Shown one piece after another: positions 1 to 9,129 of a stretch of DNA of 64,000 nucleotides. Under the pieces are notes generated by a model. It ran no database searches, had not been told where the DNA came from, and saw only the letters and a list, made by a program, of their open reading frames with translations. The DNA lies in the NCBI RefSeq assembly GCF_902830275.1, contig NZ_CADESW010000001.1, positions 682,001 to 746,000 of the forward strand, read 5' to 3'. The stretch is from Burkholderia stagnalis (GTDB lineage Bacteria > Pseudomonadota > Gammaproteobacteria > Burkholderiales > Burkholderiaceae). The translations under genes were made by a program, and so were the position numbers. Position 1 is the stretch's first letter, and the number at the start of each line of letters is the position of its first letter.

Positions 1-137
1 GCCGGATCCTGTTCGGCGCGCGGCACGGCGATGCCCGGCGGAATCCCGCCCGCGAGCTGCGCATGCGCGTGCAGCGACGCCGCGCCTGCCGTCAGCAGGA
101 GCGCGCGGGCCAGCGCGAGCGGCACGCGGGCCGTCAC
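1..137 (-). CDS. Two-partner secretion transporter TpsB (ShlB/FhaC family), N-terminal fragment
   Basis: Outer-membrane transporter that would export the adjacent TpsA protein; only about 45 codons lie in the window and the gene continues past base 1. The reading begins with GTG, whose GTGA overlaps the TGA stop of the upstream gene, so the two are translationally coupled. The visible protein starts VTARVPLALARALLLTAGAA, a signal peptide, followed by AQLAGGIPPGIAVPRAEQDP, which resembles the mature N-terminus of many ShlB-type transporters. Identification rests on this short stretch plus the TpsA neighbour. No strong ribosome binding site is visible, which fits coupling. Confidence 0.6.
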   Translation of the reverse strand, partial: MTARVPLALARALLLTAGAASLHAHAQLAGGIPPGIAVPRAEQDP

Positions 138-2290
138 AGGCCGAACCAAGACACGAGCCCCAGATGATTGCCGTTGCCGATCGTCATCGGTTCGCGACGC
201 GGCGGACGAATCGTCACCACGCCGCCCGCCGCCGACACGCCGCCGGGCGCGTTGAACGCGCCGCCCTCGATGTCGGCCTCGCCGGTCAGCCGCACCTTGC
301 CGGACCCGCCGGTGAAGATGCCGCCCGTATCGGCCGCGTAGATCGCCGCCCAGCGATTGCCGAACCACGCCTTCAGGTCGTGGTCGCGGTTGATCGCGGT
401 GTAACCCGCCACGCCCTGCGCGAGCGTCTTCGGCGCGTCGAGCGTCAGGTTGCCGAGCGCGAGCACCGTCCCGCCCGTATTAGTGATCTGCGTGCCGGCC
501 TTCAGCGTGATGTCGGTGTTGGCCTCGATCACGCCACCGAACGCCCGCACGTTCGACGACGCGCTCGCACGGCAGAACACGAAGCACGTGCGCCGGTACG
601 ACGCCTGCCCCGTGAAGACGGCCTGCGTCAGCAGCCGGTCGCGCGCGGCGATGTCGATCGCGCCGCCGTTCGACAGGATCGAGCCGCCGATGTTGGTCAC
701 GTTCGTGGCGCGGATCGTCACGTTGCCCGCATCCGCGGTGATGTACGCGAGCTTCGACGCATCCGCGAGCGCGCCGTAATCGACGGTGAAGCCGTCGCTG
801 CGATGCTGCAGGAACAGGAAGCGCCCGCCGCGCTCCGAGAATCCGACCACCGCGCCGTTCTGCTCGCCGGTGCTGTGATCGACGACGTTGTTCACGTCGC
901 CGCCGGCGACGACGGACACGTTCCGGTTCGACAGGATCCGCGCATTCTGGTTGACGATGTCCGCGCCCGCGGTCAGCGACACGTCGCCCTGCACGCCGAA
1001 CAGGATGCCGAGCGCCGTCTGCGGCAGCGACTGGTTCAGGATGCGGCCGGCCGCGTTCAGCGTCACCGCGCCGGCCGAATCGGCATCCGCGGCGATCGCG
1101 GCCTGGCCCTGCACGAGCGAGCCGACGTTCGCGATGTCCGCGCTGCTCTTCAGTACGACGCCGCTCTGCGACGACGCGATGGTCGAGCGCGCCTGCGCTG
1201 CGTCGGGCGCGAGCGCGATCCCGGCGCCGTTCAGCTTCACGCCGCCGGACGCGAGCAGGCTGCTGCCGGCGAACGTGATCGCGCCGGCCGACGCGACGTT
1301 CGCGCTGCCGTTGTCGACCTTGATTTGCGTCTCCGACAGCGCGATGCCGCCCTGCGCGGTCACGCTGAAGTCGCGCGCGACGTCGATCTTCGTGTTCGAC
1401 AGCTCGACGCTGCCGTTCGACGTCAGCGTGAAATCGCCGAGCGATGCGTTCAGCGGGCCGGCGCTGCGCACGCCGGGGCCGCGGTCCGTGACGATCAGCT
1501 GCACGCGCCCGCTCGTCAGGCTGCCGGCGGCCGTGATGTCGATCGCATACGACGATGCCGTGTCGGGGTTCATCGTCGCTTTGCGAGAAAGCCAGTCGTT
1601 CGCGTTGTCGTCCGGCGATAGCCCGGTGTTCAGCTCGACACTGCTGCGGCCGGCGAGCAGTCGCACGCCGGCTGTCGGCGACGAGAACGTGTTGTGCACC
1701 GGCCCGTCGATGCGAATGTTCTTCGCGATCAGGTCGAGCCCGATCAGCGCGCCCGCGAGGCCGCCGGGGCCGACGACGATCGTGCCGGTCGCGGTGTCGA
1801 GCAGCACGTTGCGCTGGTACAGCCCGGGTGCGATCTGCAGGTCGTGGAAACTCACGTTGCCGGTGGACAGCGCGACGTGCCCGGTATTGACGAACGACCC
1901 GCCGTTGACCGTGATGCCGTTCGGATTGGCGAGCACGACGTTCGCGCGCGCCCCCGCAACGTCGATCTGGCCTTCGATCAGGCTCGGGTTCGTGCTCGTC
2001 ACCTGGTTGACGATCGTGCGCGCATTGATGCCGACGTTGTTCAGCGTCGCGCCGGCCGTCGTCACGTTGAACGACGAATAGGTGTTGCTCGACACGCCGC
2101 CCACGGCCGGCGCCAGATCGACGAGCTGCCGGCCGTTCGGCCCGATCGACACATGCGTGGACGTGCCGCCGTCCGGCACGATGCCGGCGGCCGACGCTGC
2201 GCGCGGCAGCGCACCTGCCGCGGCCAGGCAAAAAAAGATCACGCGCAGGCCCCCGGTGCCCGCGCGCCGTATCGAATCTCGGCGTGCCAT
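134..2290 (-). CDS. Secreted filamentous-haemagglutinin-like protein (TpsA), short form
   Basis: Exoprotein of a two-partner secretion system, exported to the cell surface by the TpsB gene that follows. A signal peptide (residues 1 to about 34, ending AASA) is followed by a TPS domain. The TPS signature is visible as NPNG at residues 122-125 and a degenerate NPNL-type motif, NPSL, at 101-104. The rest is beta-helix-like repeat sequence rich in G, N, T and A. At 718 residues it is short for the family, whose adhesins often exceed 1500 residues, and no toxin tip is recognised; it ends GNGNHLGLVSWFGL. Function as an adhesin is inferred from the family. About 210 bp of AT-richer DNA separates it from the divergent kinase-like gene and must hold both promoters. 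Confidence 0.85.
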   Translation of the reverse strand: MARRDSIRRAGTGGLRVIFFCLAAAGALPRAASAAGIVPDGGTSTHVSIGPNGRQLVDLAPAVGGVSSNTYSSFNVTTAGATLNNVGINARTIVNQVTSTNPSLIEGQIDVAGARANVVLANPNGITVNGGSFVNTGHVALSTGNVSFHDLQIAPGLYQRNVLLDTATGTIVVGPGGLAGALIGLDLIAKNIRIDGPVHNTFSSPTAGVRLLAGRSSVELNTGLSPDDNANDWLSRKATMNPDTASSYAIDITAAGSLTSGRVQLIVTDRGPGVRSAGPLNASLGDFTLTSNGSVELSNTKIDVARDFSVTAQGGIALSETQIKVDNGSANVASAGAITFAGSSLLASGGVKLNGAGIALAPDAAQARSTIASSQSGVVLKSSADIANVGSLVQGQAAIAADADSAGAVTLNAAGRILNQSLPQTALGILFGVQGDVSLTAGADIVNQNARILSNRNVSVVAGGDVNNVVDHSTGEQNGAVVGFSERGGRFLFLQHRSDGFTVDYGALADASKLAYITADAGNVTIRATNVTNIGGSILSNGGAIDIAARDRLLTQAVFTGQASYRRTCFVFCRASASSNVRAFGGVIEANTDITLKAGTQITNTGGTVLALGNLTLDAPKTLAQGVAGYTAINRDHDLKAWFGNRWAAIYAADTGGIFTGGSGKVRLTGEADIEGGAFNAPGGVSAAGGVVTIRPPRREPMTIGNGNHLGLVSWFGL

Positions 2291-2504
2291 TCTTGGTCAT
2301 CCGCACGGCTTGGCCAGCCGTGCGGTCCTCGGTTGTTTGGTCGTGTGGTTTTCTGTCTGTATTGCTTTTTAAGCTTCTGCTGAACGCTAACGGCAGCTGC
2401 CGGGCTTTCTTTAGAGAGACGGAGGGAAAAATTTCCTTTCCCAACCCTTACGGTTAAAATTACCGCCCCATCACACCCGCCTTCAGCCCATTCCGCGCGC
2501 GACC

Positions 2505-3011
2505 ATGCCCCCACTCACCGTCATCCACCTCAACGGCCCGATCAACAGCGGCAAATCGGCGATCGGCGCCGCGCTCGCGCGCACGCTGCCCGACGCACGC
2601 TTCATCGACGGCGACGATCACGACGCGCCCGAAGACGCCCCGTTCGACGTGCAATGGGCGATCGCGCTGGAGCGCCTCGTTCGCTGCATCGCCGACGAGC
2701 GCAAACGTTTTCTGGTCGTTGCCTATCCGATCGGCGAGACGGAATACGAGCGGCTGCGCGCGGCATGCAATGCGCGTTCGGCGCGCCTGTTCATCGTGAC
2801 GCTGGCGCCGCCGGAAGCGGTCGCGCGGTCCGACCGTGGCGAGCGCGTGCTGACGGATTGGGAGCGGGAAAGAATCGCGCAGATGTATCGCGAAGGCTAT
2901 GCATCGCGGGATTTCAGCGATTGTCTCGTCGATACGTCGCGGTTGCCGGTGGACGCATGTGCGGCGGAGATCGCACGTTTCGTGGAATCGCATTTGCGTG
3001 CCACCGGTTGA
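2505..3011 (+). CDS. P-loop NTPase of the shikimate-kinase-like/AAA type
   Basis: Small (168 residues) nucleotide-binding protein, probably a kinase of unknown substrate. A clear Walker A loop, GPINSGKS, lies at residues 11-18, and an acidic IDGDDHD segment at about 34-40 is placed like a substrate-binding or magnesium site. The C-terminal half is helical with a WERERIAQMYREGY segment that could act as a lid. It resembles shikimate- or gluconate-kinase-like proteins in size and order, but no family-specific substrate motif was recognised. It is monocistronic and divergent from the TpsA gene. Confidence 0.65.
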   Translation: MPPLTVIHLNGPINSGKSAIGAALARTLPDARFIDGDDHDAPEDAPFDVQWAIALERLVRCIADERKRFLVVAYPIGETEYERLRAACNARSARLFIVTLAPPEAVARSDRGERVLTDWERERIAQMYREGYASRDFSDCLVDTSRLPVDACAAEIARFVESHLRATG

Positions 3012-3284
3012 AGCGGCCTGCGTCCGGGGGGCCGCATCGCCTGCGCCCGCGTGCTCGACAAAATGAGCGGTGGACTTCCGCCGATATGCGGGTATGATGG
3101 GCCGTATCAGCGTGGCTGCTTCTCCTCCCGCCTGCCCACCTGACTGCTCGTCGCATGGCACTCGCTAGCCACGCGCCACGCCCTCCTACTTCATTCCCCC
3201 GGCCTTATCGATCTCCCCCGCGACTGGCGTGCGCAGGAAAGATTGTCTTCGCGCGGCGATCCCGTGGATCGCGAGGAGTTCGTC

Positions 3285-3560
3285 ATGAGCATGCATGCAT
3301 ATCGCGGGTTCGAGATCTACCCGCTGATCTACCCCCATTCCCCGACCACGCTGGCGGCCGGGCACGATTACGACGACGGCTTCGACGCCGCGGTGAAAAT
3401 CTGCCTTCGCGGCACGGATTCCACGCTGACGCGCAGCCTGACGTTCCGCGTGGCGGATGCCGCCCCATTCTCCTGCTCAGGCGCCGCGCGCAGGGCATCG
3501 ATCCGCTATGCGGAGAATCTCATCGACACGAACGACGGCGAACGCTGGACCCTTGCGTGA
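3285..3560 (+). CDS. Small conserved-looking hypothetical protein
   Basis: A 91-residue protein of unknown function beginning MSMHAYRGFEIYPLIYPHSP. The start at 3285 is preferred over the upstream 3243 codon because GAGGAG sits 6 bases before it. The protein has a Y-rich N-terminal strand-like region, an acidic DYDDGFDAAVKI segment and a basic centre; there is no signal peptide or membrane segment. It lies just upstream of a second small gene and rpsU on the same strand, so the three may be co-transcribed. I recognise no domain. Confidence 0.5.
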   Translation: MSMHAYRGFEIYPLIYPHSPTTLAAGHDYDDGFDAAVKICLRGTDSTLTRSLTFRVADAAPFSCSGAARRASIRYAENLIDTNDGERWTLA

Positions 3561-3609
3561 CACGTCGCAATCCGCACTGCGCCAGGGCCATGAACGAGGT
3601 AACCAGAAT

Positions 3610-3846
3610 ATGACCGTCGACGAAATTCTTGCGTTGATCCAGCGCCACGAAGTCAAGCACGTCGCTGCCTCCCTCTCGGACGAGATCGCTCGCCAACAAC
3701 CCGAGTTCCAGATCTTCGCGGCTGTTCGCGCGCTGCTTCTCGATACGGGTTGCGCCGAATTCGAAGCCATTACGAAGGCCGAAGCGGTGATGGAAAAGCT
3801 TCGTTATCCATCCCATCCATCCAACCTCCAACCGAATCACGCATGA
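3610..3846 (+). CDS. Small helical hypothetical protein preceding rpsU
   Basis: A 78-residue soluble, mostly helical protein starting [20 protein letters not shown]. An in-frame ORF extends further upstream but lacks methionine-like sequence of this quality; the 3610 ATG is preferred from the protein pattern. Its stop overlaps the rpsU start in an ATGA arrangement, so it is translationally coupled to ribosomal protein S21. That coupling is the best clue to its role, which is otherwise unknown. Confidence 0.55.
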   Translation: MTVDEILALIQRHEVKHVAASLSDEIARQQPEFQIFAAVRALLLDTGCAEFEAITKAEAVMEKLRYPSHPSNLQPNHA

Positions 3847-4055
3847 CGACAATTCTTCCCAAGCTCAACGAACCACTCGAAGTCACGCTGCGACGATTTC
3901 GCCGGGAGATCGAAAGAACCGGCCTGATCAAGGAACTGCGCAGCCGCACCAGCTATGAAAAGCCGACGGCCGAGCGCAAGCGAAAGAAGGCCAGCGCCGT
4001 GGCCAGACAACGCAAACTGACGAAGCGCCTGCTGCCGCCGCGCAAGATGTACTAA
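3843..4055 (+). CDS. rpsU: 30S ribosomal protein S21 (probable paralogue)
   Basis: Small-subunit protein acting in translation initiation. The 70-residue product begins [20 protein letters not shown] and ends with the very basic [20 protein letters not shown] tail that marks S21. ATG at 3843 overlaps the stop of the preceding gene; the longer in-frame ORF upstream is an artefact of an open frame. Burkholderia genomes usually hold several rpsU copies, and this one is not next to dnaG/rpoD, so it is probably an accessory paralogue. That is inference from context. Confidence 0.92.
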   Translation: MTTILPKLNEPLEVTLRRFRREIERTGLIKELRSRTSYEKPTAERKRKKASAVARQRKLTKRLLPPRKMY

Positions 4056-4123
4056 GCGCGGCGACGGAACATCGGCACCCGGCGGGTCGCGACGATGCGC
4101 TCACGGCGATCGCCGCAATCCGT

Positions 4124-5434
4124 TCAATGATGGTGCCGCACCCCCGACACGATCGCCTGCTGCGACGCCTTCCGGCTCAGCAGCAGCGTGACCACCGCCG
4201 ACACCGCGAGCGTCCCCGCGACCACGTACAGCCCGGCCGCATAGCCGCCCGTCACGTTCTTCAGCCAGCCGATCGCGAACGGCCCGACGAACCCGCCGAG
4301 GTTGCCGATCGAATTGATCATCGCGATCCCGGCGGCGGCGCCGGCGCCCGACAGGAACATGCTCGGCATCGCCCACAGCGGCGCCTTCGCCGCGCTGATG
4401 CCGATGTTGACGACCACCAGCGCCAGCACCGTCAGCAGCGCGGTGCTCGCCTGCCCCGCGAACACGAAGCCCACGCAGGCCAGCACGCACGGAATCACGA
4501 CGTGCCACGTGCGCTCGTCCGTGCGGTCCGAATGCCGCGCCCACAGGATCATCGCAGCGACGGCCGCGATGCTCGGAATGCCGGTGAGCAGGCCCGTCTG
4601 CAGCGCGCTGAAGCCGAACTGCTTGACCATCAGCGGCGCCCACAGCCCGAGCGTATACAGCCCCGCCGACGTGCCGAAGTAAATCAGCGCGAGCGCGAGC
4701 ACGCGCGGGTCGCGCAGCGCCTGCCATGCGCCGGCCGTATGCCCCGCGTGCGTGTGGCGCGCGTCGGCTTCGGCCTTCAGCTTCGCGATCAGCCAGTCGC
4801 GCTCGTCCGGCGCGAGCCACGCCGCCTGCGACGGCGCATCGGTCATCCGCTTCAGCACCACGAAGCCGAGCACGATCGCCGGCAGCGCCTCGATGATGTA
4901 CAGCATCTGCCAGTCCGCGAGCCCGAACATCGGCGGCAACTGCATGATCGCGCCCGACAGCGGCGAGCCGATCGCGGTCGAGATCGGCGCGGCCGCCATG
5001 AACCACGCGGCGGCCACCGCGCGCTGCTTCGCCGGAAACCACAGGCTCAGGTACAGGATGATGCCGGGAAAAAAGCCCGCCTCGGCCACGCCGAGCAGGA
5101 AGCGCAGCACGTAGAAGCTGGTCGGGCCCGCCGCGAACGCGGACACGGCCGACACGAGGCCCCACGTGATCATCACGCGCGCGATCCAGATGCGCGCGCC
5201 GACGCGGTGCAGGATCAGGTTGGACGGCACCTCGAACAGGAAGTAGCCGATGAAGAACAGCCCGCCGCCGAACCCGAACGCGGTCGGCGACAGGCCGATC
5301 GCCTTGTTCATCGTCATCGCGGCGAAACCGACGTTGACCCGGTCGAGGAAGCTGATGAAATAAAGCAGCATCACGAACGGAATGATGCGCCACATCAGCT
5401 TGCGGGCGACGCGGGATTCCAGGTTGGCTTGCAT
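4124..5434 (-). CDS. MFS transporter, anion:cation symporter type (tartrate-like)
   Basis: Inner-membrane secondary transporter of about 12 transmembrane helices (436 residues), probably importing tartrate or a related dicarboxylate. The N-terminus (residues 10-45) carries the typical ACS-family opening, with LLYFISFLDRVNVGFAA containing the conserved D-R-N-G cluster, followed by a glycine-rich helix pair and an EVPSNLI motif. It lies 126 bp downstream of a tartrate/D-malate dehydrogenase on the same strand, and substrate assignment rests on that pairing. A GGAGGAG ribosome binding site lies just before the ATG at 5434. Confidence 0.85.
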   Translation of the reverse strand: MQANLESRVARKLMWRIIPFVMLLYFISFLDRVNVGFAAMTMNKAIGLSPTAFGFGGGLFFIGYFLFEVPSNLILHRVGARIWIARVMITWGLVSAVSAFAAGPTSFYVLRFLLGVAEAGFFPGIILYLSLWFPAKQRAVAAAWFMAAAPISTAIGSPLSGAIMQLPPMFGLADWQMLYIIEALPAIVLGFVVLKRMTDAPSQAAWLAPDERDWLIAKLKAEADARHTHAGHTAGAWQALRDPRVLALALIYFGTSAGLYTLGLWAPLMVKQFGFSALQTGLLTGIPSIAAVAAMILWARHSDRTDERTWHVVIPCVLACVGFVFAGQASTALLTVLALVVVNIGISAAKAPLWAMPSMFLSGAGAAAGIAMINSIGNLGGFVGPFAIGWLKNVTGGYAAGLYVVAGTLAVSAVVTLLLSRKASQQAIVSGVRHHH

Positions 5435-5560
5435 ATGTCTCCTCCTTCGAGGTCGAGCCGTGCTCTGTAGGGTGAAGCCGTTCGGCGCCCGCCGATGGCG
5501 CAGGCGCCGCTGCCCGGCTCGCGTCGCATGCGCGAGTCGCGGGCGGAAGATCGCCGGCGC

Positions 5561-6643
5561 TTACGCCGCGACCTCGACTTTCTCGATGCGTTCGCAGACG
5601 GCCGCCGTCACCTGCGCGGTGGTCGCACGGCCGCCGAGATCGCCGGTGTGCAGCAGCGGATCGGCGGTCACGGCTTCGATCGCGTGCATCACGCGCGCGG
5701 CGCTGTCCGCTTCGCCGAGATGCTCGAGCAGCATCACGACCGACCAGAACGTGCCGATCGGATTCGCGAGCCCCTTGCCCATGATGTCGAACGCTGAGCC
5801 GTGGATCGGCTCGAACATCGACGGATAGCGGCGCTCGGGATCGATGTTGCCGGTCGGCGCGATGCCGAGGCTGCCCGCGAGCGCGGCGGCGAGATCGCTC
5901 AGGATGTCCGCGTGCAGGTTGGTCGCGACGATCGTGTCGAGCGTCGCCGGGCGGTTGACCATCCGCGCGGTGGCCGCGTCGACGAGTTCCTTGTCCCATG
6001 CCACGTCGGGAAATTCCTGCGCGACCTGCTTCGCGATCTCGTCCCACATCACCATCGCGTGGCGCTGCGCATTGCTCTTCGTGATCACCGTCAGCAGCTT
6101 GCGCGGCCGCGATTGCGCGAGCCGGAACGCGAAGCGCATGATGCGTTCGACGCCCGCGCGCGTGAGGATCGACACGTCGGTCGCGGCCTCGATCGGGTGC
6201 CCCTGGTGCACGCGGCCGCCGACGCCCGAATACTCGCCTTCCGAGTTCTCGCGCACGATCACCCAGTTCAGGTCTTCCGGCTTGCAGCGCTTCAGCGGCG
6301 CGTCGATGCCGGGCAGGATGCGCGTCGGGCGCACGTTCGCGTACTGGTCGAGCCCCTGGCAGATCTTCAGGCGCAGGCCCCACAGCGTCACGTGGTCGGG
6401 CACGTCGGGGTCGCCCGCCGAGCCGAACAGGATCGCGTCCTTGCCGCGCAGCGCGTCCAGCCCGTCGGCGGGCATCATCACGCCGTGCGCGCGGTAATAG
6501 TCTGCACCCCAATCGAAATTCTCGAACTCGAACGCGAAGCGCCGGCTGCCGCGCGCGAGCGCCTCCAGCACCTGCTTGCCGGCCGGCACCACCTCCTTGC
6601 CGATGCCGTCGCCGGGAATCGTTGCGATACGGTACGTCTTCAT
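5561..6643 (-). CDS. Tartrate dehydrogenase / D-malate dehydrogenase (decarboxylating)
   Basis: NAD-dependent beta-hydroxyacid oxidative decarboxylase converting tartrate or D-malate, acting in the cytoplasm. The 360-residue length fits TtuC/DmlA. Visible family features are the N-terminal ATIPGDGIGKEV, the arginine-bearing substrate loop around KICQGLDQYANVRP (about residue 95-110), the metal-binding aspartates in the ATNLHADILSDLAA stretch and the HGSAFDIMGKGLANPIGTFW cofactor region near the C-terminus. Tartrate versus D-malate preference cannot be read from sequence. It is transcribed with the downstream transporter and diverges from a LysR gene. Confidence 0.9.
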   Translation of the reverse strand: MKTYRIATIPGDGIGKEVVPAGKQVLEALARGSRRFAFEFENFDWGADYYRAHGVMMPADGLDALRGKDAILFGSAGDPDVPDHVTLWGLRLKICQGLDQYANVRPTRILPGIDAPLKRCKPEDLNWVIVRENSEGEYSGVGGRVHQGHPIEAATDVSILTRAGVERIMRFAFRLAQSRPRKLLTVITKSNAQRHAMVMWDEIAKQVAQEFPDVAWDKELVDAATARMVNRPATLDTIVATNLHADILSDLAAALAGSLGIAPTGNIDPERRYPSMFEPIHGSAFDIMGKGLANPIGTFWSVVMLLEHLGEADSAARVMHAIEAVTADPLLHTGDLGGRATTAQVTAAVCERIEKVEVAA

Positions 6644-6690
6644 TGTCTCCGTCCTCTGTTGATCGTGATCGTGAACGCACTGTACTCAAC

Positions 6691-6720
6691 TTGAAGCGCA
6701 GCAACCGGTGCTACACTCAA
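6691..6720. promoter_or_regulatory. Dyad in the tartrate gene/LysR divergent intergenic region
   Basis: The 109-bp divergent intergenic region contains nested inverted repeats: TTGA (6691) with TCAA (6717) outside, and AGCA (6700) with TGCT (6709) around ACCGGT inside. Such a dyad between a LysR gene and its divergent target is the usual position of a LysR operator. The assignment is inferred from position and symmetry only. Confidence 0.4.
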
Positions 6721-6752
6721 AGCATCTTTAACTTTAATTCACAAGTGACGCG

Positions 6753-7673
6753 ATGGCGGACGCCGTCCAGCCGGCCGATCTCGGCTTCTTTTCCACGCTT
6801 GCCGCGTCGGGCAGCCTGAGCGCCGCCGCGCGCGAGCTCGGCCTTACGGCGGCGGCCGTCAGCAAGCGGCTCACGCTGATGGAGCAACGCGCGGGCGTCA
6901 CGCTCGTGAACCGCACGACGCGGCGGATGATGCTGACGCCCGAAGGCGAGGTTTACCTGGAATACGCGCGCCGGATCCTCGACCAGATGGACGAACTCGG
7001 TGAACTGCTCGGCAGCGCGAAGCAAAACCCGAAGGGGCTGCTGCGCGTGAACGCAACGCTTGGCTTCGGGCGCAGCCATGTCGGGCCGGCGATCTCGCGC
7101 TTCGTCGCGCGCTATCCGGCAGTCGCGGTGCAATTGCAGTTGTCGGTGATGCCGCCGCCGCTCACCGACGACGCATTCGACGTCTGCATCCGTTTCGGCG
7201 AGCCGCCCGACACGCGCGTGGTCGCGCGGCGGCTCGCGCCGAACCGCCGGCTGCTGTGCGCGGCGCCCGCGTACCTCGCGAAGCACGGCGTGCCCGCCAC
7301 GCCGCACGATCTCGCGAAACACAACTGCATCGGCATCCGCCAGGGCGACGAAAGCTATGGCGTGTGGCGGCTGACGAGCGGCCGCGGCGCGGCGCGCAAG
7401 ACCGACGCGGTGCGGATCAACGGCAACCTGACCACCAACGACGGCGAGATCGCCGTCAAATGGGCGCTGGACGGGCACGGCATCCTGATGCGCGCCGAAT
7501 GGGACATCAACGAATATCTGGCCGACGGCCGCCTCGTCGTCGTGCTGCCCGATCACGAGACGCCGAGCGCGGACATCTACGCGGTGTACGCGCAGCGCCA
7601 CCAGATGTCCGCGCGGATTCGTGCGTTCGTCGAGTTCCTGGCGGCGGAGCTGGGGCGCTCGCAGAAGGCCTAA
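6753..7673 (+). CDS. LysR-family regulator of the divergent tartrate/D-malate genes
   Basis: Transcription factor (306 residues) with an N-terminal winged helix-turn-helix at about residues 10-65, where ASGSLSAAARELGLTAAAVS is the recognition region, followed by a LysR substrate-binding domain (about 90-295). It diverges from the tartrate dehydrogenase and transporter genes and, like DmlR of other proteobacteria, probably activates them in response to their substrate. Regulatory target and ligand are inferred from the divergent layout. A perfect 8-bp GC-rich dyad without a T-run follows its stop at 7674-7692 and could end transcription. Confidence 0.88.
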   Translation: MADAVQPADLGFFSTLAASGSLSAAARELGLTAAAVSKRLTLMEQRAGVTLVNRTTRRMMLTPEGEVYLEYARRILDQMDELGELLGSAKQNPKGLLRVNATLGFGRSHVGPAISRFVARYPAVAVQLQLSVMPPPLTDDAFDVCIRFGEPPDTRVVARRLAPNRRLLCAAPAYLAKHGVPATPHDLAKHNCIGIRQGDESYGVWRLTSGRGAARKTDAVRINGNLTTNDGEIAVKWALDGHGILMRAEWDINEYLADGRLVVVLPDHETPSADIYAVYAQRHQMSARIRAFVEFLAAELGRSQKA

Positions 7674-7756
7674 TTGCCGGCACCGCCGGCAACGCGGCGG
7701 CGAACGGACTACAATGCCCCGATCCCTCGCCCCGTCGCATTGCCACCGGAGCCGCC

Positions 7757-8383
7757 ATGTTCGACCTCACCACGCTGACCACCTTCGTCGCCGTCGTGCT
7801 CGGCCTGTTCCTGATTCCCGGCCCGGCCGTGCTGCTCGTGCTGAGCCGCACCGTGCAGGCCGGGCGCAAGACCGGCATCCTGACCGGCCTCGGCGTCGCG
7901 AGCGGCGATTTCGTCCATACGCTGTTCGCGGCCGTCGGACTGTCCGCGCTGCTGATGACGTCGGCACTTGCGTTCAACGTCGTCAAGCTGGCCGGCGCCG
8001 CGTACCTGATCTACCTCGGCGTGCGCGCGCTGCTCGAGAAGCCCTCCGATCCGTCGCTGCCGAAGATGTCGCCCGTCACGCCGCTCAACGCGTATCTGCA
8101 GGCGATCCCCGCCGAAGTGCTGAACCCGAAGACCGCGCTGTTCTTCCTCGCGTTCATGCCGCAGTTCGTGCACCCGGAGCGCGGCTCGACGTTCGTGCAG
8201 TTCGCGGTGCTCGGGCTGATCTTCGTCGCGCTCAGCTCGCTCTACACGACGCTGATCGCGTGCTCGGTCCGCCCGCTCGGCCGGCTCGTGAAGCGGCTCA
8301 CGTGGCTCACGCGCTGGCAGGGCAAGATCATCGGCACGATCTTCATCTCGCTCGGGCTGAAGGTCGCCGCGCAGCAGCGATGA
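7757..8383 (+). CDS. LysE/RhtB-family amino-acid exporter
   Basis: Inner-membrane exporter of 208 residues with about six hydrophobic segments. The N-terminus FVAVVLGLFLIPGPAVLLVL carries the family's P-G-P motif, followed by the LTGLGVASGDFVHTLFAA region. The conserved NPKTALFFLAFMPQF motif is at about residue 120. Substrate is not predictable. The start at 7757 is chosen because the family's N-terminus begins there; the ORF upstream is a shadow of the LysR gene. Its stop overlaps the next start (ATGA), so it is co-translated with the methyltransferase. Confidence 0.85.
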   Translation: MFDLTTLTTFVAVVLGLFLIPGPAVLLVLSRTVQAGRKTGILTGLGVASGDFVHTLFAAVGLSALLMTSALAFNVVKLAGAAYLIYLGVRALLEKPSDPSLPKMSPVTPLNAYLQAIPAEVLNPKTALFFLAFMPQFVHPERGSTFVQFAVLGLIFVALSSLYTTLIACSVRPLGRLVKRLTWLTRWQGKIIGTIFISLGLKVAAQQR

Positions 8384-9129
8384 GGTCGACCGGCGACACG
8401 CTCTACACCGATTCGCGCCTCGTCGCGATCTACGACCTGCTGAACGCGGGCGATCACGACTTCGCGTTCTACGCGTCGCGCATCGGCGCGGCGCGCCAGC
8501 GCATCCTCGATCTCGGCTGCGGCACCGGCACGTTCGCGCGGCGGCTCGCGGCCGCGGGCCATCAGGTGGTCGCGATCGATCCCGCGCACGCCATGCTCGA
8601 CTATGCGCGCCGCCAGCCCGGCGCGGACGCCGTGCAGTGGCTCGGCGGCGACAGCACGCATGCGGCGGCGCTGCCGCCGTTCGATGCCGTCGTGATGACG
8701 GGGCATGCGTTCCAGTGCCTGCTGACCGACGACGCCATCGACGCCACGTTACGCGACGTGCGCGGCGCGCTGACCGAGCACGGCCGCTTCCTGTTCGAAA
8801 CGCGCAATCCGAAGATCGAACCGTGGCGCACGTGGACGCCCGAACGCACCGCGCGCACCGTGCACTCGCCCGTGTCCGGCGCGGTGGACGTGCATCACGA
8901 TGCGTGCCGCGCCGAGGGGCAGATCGTCTCATTCGACACGCACTATCGCTTCGCGCGCGACGGCGCGCTGCTGAAAAATGCGAGCCGGCTGCGCTTCATT
9001 GCGCAGTCCGCATTGCACGAGCGGCTCCGCGCAGCCGGGTTCGCCGACATCGACTGGTTCGGCGACTGGCGCGGCGCGCCGTTCGACGCCGCATCCAGCG
9101 TGGAGATCATCGCGATCTGCCGCGCGTGA
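8380..9129 (+). CDS. Class I SAM-dependent methyltransferase
   Basis: Soluble methyltransferase (249 residues) with the SAM-binding motif I ILDLGCGTGTFARRLA at about residues 40-55, an acidic AIDPAHAML motif II and the FDAVVMTGHAFQ strand. The C-terminal segment (about 150-249) is beta-rich, as in small-molecule methyltransferases. Substrate unknown. It overlaps the exporter gene by four bases, which suggests a shared function, perhaps modification and export of the same compound; that is inference. Confidence 0.8.
   Translation: MRSTGDTLYTDSRLVAIYDLLNAGDHDFAFYASRIGAARQRILDLGCGTGTFARRLAAAGHQVVAIDPAHAMLDYARRQPGADAVQWLGGDSTHAAALPPFDAVVMTGHAFQCLLTDDAIDATLRDVRGALTEHGRFLFETRNPKIEPWRTWTPERTARTVHSPVSGAVDVHHDACRAEGQIVSFDTHYRFARDGALLKNASRLRFIAQSALHERLRAAGFADIDWFGDWRGAPFDAASSVEIIAICRA

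Noticed and set aside
480..2444. Long opposite-phase ORFs (also across 4101-6704, 13077-16883, 56077-59928, 61048-63786)
   Set aside because: Their arginine/alanine-rich translations are shadows of high-GC genes on the other strand and contain no family motifs.
7674..7692. Strong terminator after the LysR gene
   Set aside because: The 8-bp dyad is perfect but has no T-run, so it was noted in the gene entry rather than called as a terminator.
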